Made by a program: the position numbers and the translations under genes. DNA of 45,852 nt from a virus. The notes beneath the pieces were generated by a model. It was not told the DNA's origin. It did not search any database and worked only from the letters and a program-made list of their open reading frames with translations. Positions 8,230 to 15,350 of the stretch are shown here, in pieces. Location of the stretch: positions 1 through 45,852 of IMG/VR virus record IMGVR_UViG_3300036770_001055, one strand, 5' to 3'. Numbering within the stretch: the first letter of the stretch is position 1; every line of letters begins with the position of its first letter.

Positions 8230-11200
8230 ATGGCTGACAATTCCTCTCTCCCTGGTGTTTACGTTACTCCGCCCCAAGGTGTGGAGGAATACAGTGACCC
8301 GCTAAAGCGGACGGTGCGTGACACGCTACTCTCTCCTGTAGCCACGACTGGTATGGGGGGCCTTGCGCCCTCCACTGCTGACACGGCTGTTACCGGCCAA
8401 GCACCGACTCCGTTCACGACGGGAGCGACACTTGAGCGCCCGGCTGCTGGGCTTGCTCCGCCGCCGCAGGCACCGTTCTCTGCGTATAGCGCGACTCCTC
8501 TCCCTACGTTTGCGGCGCCGACGCCTCGTGAGGCTCCTGCGGAGACTGGTCCGCAGGTCGCTTATAACGCTGCGACTAAGCAGTTTTACGTAGGCGGTAA
8601 CCTCATCAACGCCGCTAATGCTCTTGAGGTTGAGGAAGGGTCGAAGCTTCTCGGGCAGCCCGGTCGCCCTCTGCCCAAAACGGCCAGTGGCTGGCAGCCG
8701 ATTGATCCGTCGTCGTATATGACGTACCTCGAAGCCCTCAAAAAGCCGCGTGCGCTTAGTGAGACTGCCGTCCTTGGGGCGAAGTCGTTAGCCGCTGGGT
8801 TCGTCGGTGGCGCTGGAAGAACAGCGCAAATGCTCGGGGCTACCGAAGCTGGCCCTGCTATTGCTAAATACGCTGAAGAAAATATCGGGCCGTCGAAGGA
8901 AGAGCAGGCTCGGACTGCGCTTATTAACCAGAGCAATTCGTTCCTACAGAATGTACTCGATGCTGCGGCACAGGGTTCGTCGTCGGTTGCCGCTTCCCTC
9001 ATCGGCGGCGTCGGTGGGTTCTTGGTAGGTGGTCCTCTTGGCGCTGCTGTAGGTGCTGGTCTTACGTCGTTTCTGCCTAACGTCTCTGCTTTGTGGGACT
9101 CTGCCCAGAAGAATGGTTACCCCATAAATGATAGCAATATACAACTCCAGATCGTTGGTGGTGCGCTTGGCCTCTCCGCTCTGGATGCGATCCCCGTTGC
9201 CCGTGGTGCTAAGGTCTTCTCGCCTGCACTGAAGGAAGCAGCCGAGGCTGCTGGGCAGACGGTTGTCCGCCGTATGTTGACCGGTGCACGTCGTAGCTCG
9301 CTTGAGGAAGCGGCGACTGAGGCCACCCAGGAACTTCTTCAGAATACATGGTTCGATCCGAAGGCTAGGGCTTTGCTGTCGCAAGGCGATCTTGCGGCCC
9401 TTGCTCCTTACGTCGCGCAGACGTATGGTCGCGAGGCTCTTATCGCTGGCGGTGCGGGTGCGATCCTTGGTGGTGTCTTCGGTGGTGGTGCCGCTGCTCT
9501 TGGCGGTCGTGCTGGTGTCGATACCAACGAACCTAAGAACCTGCTCGCTGATGCTGGTGCTAAGGAAGAAGCTCCTACGGCTGGGCTGCCCGCCCCAGCG
9601 CCCGTTCTAGCGTTGCCAGCCCCGGTCTACGGGCCTCCTACCCCTGAACCTTCTGCTATCCCTATGGGGGCGCCGCCTCCTGCCGAGGCTGCTGGTCCGG
9701 CTATTGAAATGCCGTATGTGCCTACTGCTGAGGAGGAAGCCGCAACCCGCGCTGCGGAGAAGCAGCAGGAAGAAGCAACCAAACGTGCACAGACTGTCGA
9801 ACGTGAAGCTGCTGTTACCGCCGCTGCCGCTGTTGCAACAGCCGAACGCGAAGCACGGGAAGCCGATCCTACTTTGCCGGATGTGGTTACGCCGCAGGTT
9901 AAAGTACCGCGTCCGCAGAAATACCGGCAGTTTATCCTAAACAATTACTACAATGTGCTGACCGAGGAAGGCCGCGCAGCCGTTCTGTCGCGTTTAGGTC
10001 TCACGCCAGAGGAGTTTTCTAAGACGGTCAAGGGGGAAACTTACAACATCCCCGCGCTGGAGAAACTGTTAAAACAAGCATATACCGCTGTTGGTTATAG
10101 GTATGATACGCGCGAGACAGGTATCTTCACTTCCACTCCAGAGGCCACCCTTGGTACGCCACCTCCTCCGGTTCCTTCCGTTCAGACTCCAGTTGCGCCT
10201 GTCGCTCCTGCCTCTCAAACTGGTCAGCCGATTCCGGCTGAACCTGTCGCTCCTGCTGCTGAAGCTGGACCTGCTGCGGTTTCGCCTGCGGCTGCGGTTC
10301 CTGTTGTGGAAACTCCGGCTGCGGCACCGGCTGCGGCACCGGCTGCGGCACCGGCTGCGGCCCCTGGTCTTACGCCTGACGAGCGTGCTCGACGGGCTGA
10401 TGCTATTACGGGACCGGAAGGCGCCTTCGGAAAACTGAAGAACAAAGCCGAGCGAGATGCGTTCCTAGAGGCTGTTGGCCTTGGTGGTATGGATCTGGCT
10501 ACCTTTATAGACACACTACGGGTTAAGCCCGGTACTCTTGAAGGCGTTGAGTCGAAGCTAGCTGACGCAATCGCTGCCGCTGCGGCAGTGCCGAAGGCCG
10601 CTCCCCTGAAAAAGGGAAAGAAAGGTGCTGAGAAACCCGCAACGACGGAAACAACCGCGCAGCCTACCGCACCTGAAACGAAAGCCACTGCGGAGACGAA
10701 AACTCCTCCAGCTAAGAAGAAAGCAATCCGCGTCATTAAGATGACGCCTAAGATCCAAGAAGCGCGCGCCCCTAAAGCGCCAGCACCTGCCACACAGCCT
10801 ACCGAGACCATTATCGAAACGCAGACTGCTGGTATCGTTAACAAGCCGGGGCTCACTTCGGCTGGCACGCTCGTGCGTGCAGTTGGGCAGATGGAGAACA
10901 AGTTCGTAGACTTCACCCGTGCTCTTGTGGATATGACGGGGCTTCGCGCCCGTGACGTAGCTATCCTTTACCGTAGCAAGATCGGCCTTGTGCGCGATAC
11001 CATCCTCCCAGAAACTGCGGACGATGCGTACGTAGTTACAACTAATGTAAACGGGCGGCCAACGCACTTCGTCGTTCTCAACGACTCCAAGAAGTTTAGT
11101 CTGCGTAAGACCCTTGAGCTTATCGCTCATGAAATTGGTCACATCGTAGAGAAGGACGGCTTCGCCACGGCTTCTGCCCGTGTCCGCAACGCCATTACGT

Positions 11201-14200
11201 CTGACTGGAACAAGCATGTAGCACGGTATGGTAACAAGACCGTGCGCGAGTTCGTAAGATCCACGTTCCCTACTGAGAGAGCGATTGGCTGGATCAGCGA
11301 CTCCGACCCAGCGGTGCTTAATCAGACGCTCAACGAACTGAGTACAACCGACCCCGACTTGTATAGCTACCTTGCTGGTGCGGAAGGGTTCAGCGAATGG
11401 TTCGCTAACCAAACGGCGCGTTGGGCGACGACTTCCAAGAAGCCGCTTACTATCGTAGAGAAGTTTTTCGCAGAGCTTGGCCGTATGCTCCGCAAGGTGT
11501 ACGACGGGCTTGTGTCGCAGTCTGCTGACGATGGTCTCCCCGTGGAGTCCATGCGTAAGTTCTTGGATAGCCTCTCGCCGCCGCTTCTTGAGCCGACGAC
11601 ACCGCCTCCACTCCCGAAGGGTGCTACTCAGGTACAGGCCGCGCGAGCCGCAGCGCAAGCTGCAACAACCGAACCAGCGCCAAACACGCCGGACAAGATC
11701 ATTGGGTTCGCTGACCAGTACCTGCCCAGGCAGGTCGCGGGGGCGTCTGCGGATATTGCCATTAACCTCTTGGAGGCTGGCAAGCGTGGCGTCTATGGCA
11801 TGTCGTTCGGCACGGATCTCATCAAGCAGGTAAAGTCTATCCTGCCATCTGCGGAGAGCTTCTTCGACGTATTGACTCGTGGCGCGTCCGTTACCCGTGA
11901 GATGGGCGAAGCCCGTAACGCGATCTTTAACGACATCGCGGCGTTACCGAAAGCGCAGCGCCTTGAGATTTTCTCCGTGGGGCTCAAGCAGACGACCCGT
12001 GGCAAGTGGGGGTACGAACCTGCTTGGCTGAAGGGCAAGCTCGACCGCAAGGGCGCCCCGCTGAAGATCGAAGTCGATCCTACCGCCAAGGCTGAGTGGG
12101 ACAAGTTCAAGGCGGCCAACCCCAAGGGGGCGGCGATCCTCGACCGCATGTTTGAGCATATGTATATGCTCGATCAGAACCTGCGCACGACTGTGCGTAA
12201 CATCGTGGAAGCAGATCTTGGCACCGAGGAGTTCAACGCCCTCTCCCCAGAGGACAAGGCCAAGCGCCGTGCTGAAGTGCAGAACCGCCTGAAGGTGCTC
12301 GATGTTTACGGGCGGATCAACGGGCCGTATTTGCCTCTCACCCGCTTCGGTTCGTTCATCGTGGTGGCACGCAGCAAGGCGCTTCAGGCTCTTGAAGCGA
12401 TCCCGGTTGCCGACCGGTCGAAAGAGGAAGCCGACCAGATTGCAGAGATGCGGCGTGATCCCAAGCACCTCACCGTGGAGTTCTACGATAGCAAGGCGGC
12501 AGCGACTCGTGCGCGGCGGGACATCGCTAAAACATATCCAGAGATGGATGTGGCTGACTTCAACAAGATCAGCGACATAAAGGACTTCAAGGACGATGTT
12601 TCTCGCACGCTGCTGACACTGCGGGCTACAATCAAGGACGGTATCGGTGATTCCGCCGAGGCCAAGAAGGCTGAAGCAATCCTCGATGATGCCCTGATGA
12701 CGCTCTACGTACGTGGTCTCGCTGAGTCGAGCGCACGGCGGCGCAAGCTGCCTCGCGAAGGCGTGAGCGGTGTCAAGCCGGAGGAGATGCACAAGGGCTT
12801 CGACATTTCGTCGCAGTCCATGTCGATGTTTATCGACAACCTCACGAAGTCCACGGCGCTCGCCCCGATCATGGAGCAGTTGCGTAGTGAAGCGGCTGTC
12901 GATGGTGCTACTCTCGACGCGCTGAACGCAGAGCGTCCTGACAACATGAAGGTTACGGCCCCACGCGAAGAGCGCACGCGGGCAATGCGCGAGCTTATGC
13001 TTCGTTACGTCGAAGGCGTCGGCCAACAGCCTACGTCGTCCATCGCGGATAGCCTGTCGAGCTTTGTGTCCTATTACTTGCTGCTGACACTGCCGCGTTA
13101 CCACATTATGAACGCGACTCAGACGGCCATGATGACCCAGCCCAGGCTGGCGGCTCAGTTTGGTTTTGCAAAGTCGTGGGGTGCGATTGGTAACGCCTAC
13201 CAAGGGTTGATCCAGAGCATCAAGTCCGATGACAGTGGGTTCTTCTCGGGCAAGTTCGACATCACCAAGCTCAAGGCTTACGATGAGAACACGAAAAAGT
13301 ACGTGCCTCTCTCCGGTGGTGCTCTCCGTGCTATGGAAGCGTTGCGTGACCGCAGCCTTCTTGACGTTGGTCTTGGTCTTGAGCTTGCACACTTCCGTGC
13401 GTACGGCTTAGGCGAGACCGCGACCGGGTTCAACAAGGTCATGCGCGGGCTTACGAACATCTCCCGCCGCGTGGAGTACACGAACCGCGTGGTTGCGGGC
13501 TTGTCAGCGTACAACCTTAAGTTAGAGCAGCTTAAGCGTGATAACCCAGGCATTACTGCGGAGTCTGCCGAGCGGCAGGCGATTGAATACGCTGTAGATA
13601 TTGTCCGCACGACCCAAGGTGATCCAACTTCGGAGAACGCACCGCGTTACTTCAACAAGCTTGGTGGTGCAGGTAAGGTGATCTTGCAGTTCCGCAAGTT
13701 CCAGCTTCTCCAGGCGTCCGAGATTATCCGCCACGCTCACACGATGTTTAAGGGTGCGAGCCCTGAAGAGCGGCAGATCGCCCGCGCTGCCCTTGGGTTC
13801 TTGTTGCTGAACACGTCGGTTATGGCTGGCGCTGTGGGTATTCCGGGTGTGGCACTTGCGTCTTACATCTTGGCCGCAGCGTTCGGTGACGACGAAGAAC
13901 TTAAGTACTCCGTGGGGTCTTACACCACTCGTGGTGAACGGGCGCTTCGCTCCGTCTTGGGCGACAATGCTATCGCTAACATCCTGATCAAGGGTGTCCC
14001 GGCAGGGTTCGGTATCGACATTGGCGCACAGCTTGGTATGGGCACCACGTTCTCGATCTTGCCTTACACCGACTTGGATCTTACGTCCAAGGAAGGGTAC
14101 AACAAGGCCGTCGTCGGTCTGCTCGGGCCTATCGGGGCTATCGGATCTAGCTTCGCTGACGGTGCTGGCATGATGGCTCGTGGCGATTACTGGAAGGGAA

Positions 14201-14643
14201 CGGAGATGATGCTCCCGACCGGCTTCCGGGCGGCCATGCGGGCGTACCGCGAGACGTTTGCCGATGGTATCACCACGAGGGGCGGCGACCAGCTTGTGTC
14301 GCCGGAGGAGTTCAACCTCCTCAAGACCATCGTCAACGGCCTTGGCATCACCACGACCGATATGCAGAAGATCCGCGACACCCGTCGCGACATCTACGAC
14401 TACGATGTTTACTTCAAGAACCGCACGTCTACACTGCGGCGGCAGTTTGTCGAGGCCCGCAAGGACCGCGACTACGAAGCGCAAGAGGCAATCAAGGCTG
14501 AGTGGCGCGAGTTACAGGCTGCGAAGCAGCGGGTTGGGTTCAAGTCCACATCGCTCTCTAGTCTCCTGCTGGCGCCAACCGAGCAGGTCAAACGCGAGAA
14601 GCGTGGGCAAGAGCAGTTCCGCAGGGTGCAAGAAGCGCAGTAA
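8230..14643 (+). CDS. Giant ejection protein with HEIGH metallopeptidase motif (large polyvalent protein)
   Basis: A 2137-residue protein, the largest in the window. Regions in order: a Pro-rich N-terminus; Gly-rich hydrophobic segments around residues 185-200, 245-285 and 400-425; long Pro/Ala/Glu linkers (about 430-870) including a short PAAAPAAAPAAA repeat; a zincin-like segment with H967-E-I-G-H971 (LIAHEIGHIVEKDGF) and a downstream GFSEWFANQ with Glu at about 1056, consistent with a gluzincin-type third ligand; then long helical regions ending in LMLRYVEGVGQ, SFVSYYLLLTLPRYHIMN and a basic C-terminus. The C-terminal part resembles the large polyvalent protein-associated domains (LPD38-like) of giant phage proteins. 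Likely ejected with the DNA; a peptidase acting in the host envelope or on host proteins is inferred. The stop (14641-14643) directly abuts the convergent endolysin gene. Confidence 0.6.
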   Translation: MADNSSLPGVYVTPPQGVEEYSDPLKRTVRDTLLSPVATTGMGGLAPSTADTAVTGQAPTPFTTGATLERPAAGLAPPPQAPFSAYSATPLPTFAAPTPREAPAETGPQVAYNAATKQFYVGGNLINAANALEVEEGSKLLGQPGRPLPKTASGWQPIDPSSYMTYLEALKKPRALSETAVLGAKSLAAGFVGGAGRTAQMLGATEAGPAIAKYAEENIGPSKEEQARTALINQSNSFLQNVLDAAAQGSSSVAASLIGGVGGFLVGGPLGAAVGAGLTSFLPNVSALWDSAQKNGYPINDSNIQLQIVGGALGLSALDAIPVARGAKVFSPALKEAAEAAGQTVVRRMLTGARRSSLEEAATEATQELLQNTWFDPKARALLSQGDLAALAPYVAQTYGREALIAGGAGAILGGVFGGGAAALGGRAGVDTNEPKNLLADAGAKEEAPTAGLPAPAPVLALPAPVYGPPTPEPSAIPMGAPPPAEAAGPAIEMPYVPTAEEEAATRAAEKQQEEATKRAQTVEREAAVTAAAAVATAEREAREADPTLPDVVTPQVKVPRPQKYRQFILNNYYNVLTEEGRAAVLSRLGLTPEEFSKTVKGETYNIPALEKLLKQAYTAVGYRYDTRETGIFTSTPEATLGTPPPPVPSVQTPVAPVAPASQTGQPIPAEPVAPAAEAGPAAVSPAAAVPVVETPAAAPAAAPAAAPAAAPGLTPDERARRADAITGPEGAFGKLKNKAERDAFLEAVGLGGMDLATFIDTLRVKPGTLEGVESKLADAIAAAAAVPKAAPLKKGKKGAEKPATTETTAQPTAPETKATAETKTPPAKKKAIRVIKMTPKIQEARAPKAPAPATQPTETIIETQTAGIVNKPGLTSAGTLVRAVGQMENKFVDFTRALVDMTGLRARDVAILYRSKIGLVRDTILPETADDAYVVTTNVNGRPTHFVVLNDSKKFSLRKTLELIAHEIGHIVEKDGFATASARVRNAITSDWNKHVARYGNKTVREFVRSTFPTERAIGWISDSDPAVLNQTLNELSTTDPDLYSYLAGAEGFSEWFANQTARWATTSKKPLTIVEKFFAELGRMLRKVYDGLVSQSADDGLPVESMRKFLDSLSPPLLEPTTPPPLPKGATQVQAARAAAQAATTEPAPNTPDKIIGFADQYLPRQVAGASADIAINLLEAGKRGVYGMSFGTDLIKQVKSILPSAESFFDVLTRGASVTREMGEARNAIFNDIAALPKAQRLEIFSVGLKQTTRGKWGYEPAWLKGKLDRKGAPLKIEVDPTAKAEWDKFKAANPKGAAILDRMFEHMYMLDQNLRTTVRNIVEADLGTEEFNALSPEDKAKRRAEVQNRLKVLDVYGRINGPYLPLTRFGSFIVVARSKALQALEAIPVADRSKEEADQIAEMRRDPKHLTVEFYDSKAAATRARRDIAKTYPEMDVADFNKISDIKDFKDDVSRTLLTLRATIKDGIGDSAEAKKAEAILDDALMTLYVRGLAESSARRRKLPREGVSGVKPEEMHKGFDISSQSMSMFIDNLTKSTALAPIMEQLRSEAAVDGATLDALNAERPDNMKVTAPREERTRAMRELMLRYVEGVGQQPTSSIADSLSSFVSYYLLLTLPRYHIMNATQTAMMTQPRLAAQFGFAKSWGAIGNAYQGLIQSIKSDDSGFFSGKFDITKLKAYDENTKKYVPLSGGALRAMEALRDRSLLDVGLGLELAHFRAYGLGETATGFNKVMRGLTNISRRVEYTNRVVAGLSAYNLKLEQLKRDNPGITAESAERQAIEYAVDIVRTTQGDPTSENAPRYFNKLGGAGKVILQFRKFQLLQASEIIRHAHTMFKGASPEERQIARAALGFLLLNTSVMAGAVGIPGVALASYILAAAFGDDEELKYSVGSYTTRGERALRSVLGDNAIANILIKGVPAGFGIDIGAQLGMGTTFSILPYTDLDLTSKEGYNKAVVGLLGPIGAIGSSFADGAGMMARGDYWKGTEMMLPTGFRAAMRAYRETFADGITTRGGDQLVSPEEFNLLKTIVNGLGITTTDMQKIRDTRRDIYDYDVYFKNRTSTLRRQFVEARKDRDYEAQEAIKAEWRELQAAKQRVGFKSTSLSSLLLAPTEQVKREKRGQEQFRRVQEAQ

Positions 14644-15255
14644 CTACACCATCGGGGTATCGTCAGGCCGGGGCTCACGATCCGGCCTTACATCGTCGCA
14701 GAACGCCATGAGGATGCGCAGTAGCGCCATGCCTCCGCACTGCTTGGATACAGCATCAGGATTGTAGACACCGTCCTTTACGAACTTGCCCTTGGTATAG
14801 TTGTTGGTGTATGACCACAGATACGGTGAGTAGATGGGCTTCGGTACATATCCAAAACCGTTATATCTTTCAAGCTCATAGGCAATTCGCTCGATAGTCC
14901 AGCTACTCACCGCCGATAGCTTCTTCAGTGCGAGCGCATCGCACGCGCTTTCTTCCCAAGTAAACGGCCCGTCCTTATATGGAGGCCGCCCCGCTGGCAC
15001 TCTCACCGTCTGCGCTGTAAGTGGATCTCCGTTGTGGAGATGGAGGGCGAACGACAAGTCCGCCTCCAATGAGTGAATGATACCAACGACATACCACGGC
15101 ACCGACGTGATCATACTCACAAGCTCGTAGTGCGGGTTGTTCGCGATGATTCGCTGTGCCCGCTCCTCAATAAGCGGGAGCTTGTCCCTATGGATTGCCA
15201 TGCGATCCCAGAGGGCGCTGTAAACGGCTTCGCGGCTGCGGTATGTCGTTGCCAT
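14644..15255 (-). CDS. Endolysin, phage lysozyme / peptidoglycan hydrolase family
   Basis: A 203-residue protein; ATG at 15255 is chosen because a strong AAGGAGAT site lies eight bases upstream, whereas the longer in-frame start would run into the tRNA. The segment VPWYVVGIIHSLEADLSF followed by HLHNGDPLTAQTVRVPAGRP is a signature I recognise from phage and bacterial lysozyme-like proteins, in which the Glu of HSLEA is the likely catalytic acid. There is no signal peptide, so export needs the holin. It is transcribed leftward, away from the holin and spanin block, and its stop codon touches the stop codon of the convergent giant gene with no gap. Confidence 0.75.
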   Translation of the reverse strand: MATTYRSREAVYSALWDRMAIHRDKLPLIEERAQRIIANNPHYELVSMITSVPWYVVGIIHSLEADLSFALHLHNGDPLTAQTVRVPAGRPPYKDGPFTWEESACDALALKKLSAVSSWTIERIAYELERYNGFGYVPKPIYSPYLWSYTNNYTKGKFVKDGVYNPDAVSKQCGGMALLRILMAFCDDVRPDREPRPDDTPMV

Positions 15256-15266
15256 AAATATCTCCT

Positions 15267-15343
15267 TGGTAGTCGCGGTGGGGGTCGAACCCACACTTGG
15301 CGGATTTTAAGTCCGCTGCCTCTACCTATTGGGCTACGCGACC
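15267..15343 (-). tRNA. tRNA-Leu(UAA)-type, short variable loop, CCA encoded
   Basis: Folding the minus strand by eye gives a complete 77-nt cloverleaf: acceptor GGTCGCG with CGCGACT (first pair G-U), a D arm with GG in the loop, anticodon stem GCGGA/TCCGC around loop CTTAAAA (anticodon UAA, reading UUA), a five-base variable region, T stem GTGGG/CCCAC with loop TTCGACC, discriminator A, and an encoded CCA at 15269-15267. Bacterial leucine tRNAs normally have a long variable arm; this one does not, so its charging identity is uncertain. It lies eight bases after the primase gene stop and its CCA abuts the endolysin ribosome-binding site. Confidence 0.85.
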
Positions 15344-15350
15344 GTTAGTG

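Noticed and set aside
11944-13392. Long open frames on the minus strand opposite the giant ejection protein (also 10558-11658 and 13522-14484)
   Set aside because: They lie wholly antisense to a convincing 2137-residue gene, are His/Leu/Arg-rich in the way of reverse-frame translations of GC-rich coding DNA, show no domain and have no ribosome-binding sites.
15267-15343. tRNA as a phage attachment site (attP)
   Set aside because: No integrase gene is present nearby, and the tRNA is a complete gene with its own acceptor stem and CCA rather than a 3' fragment.
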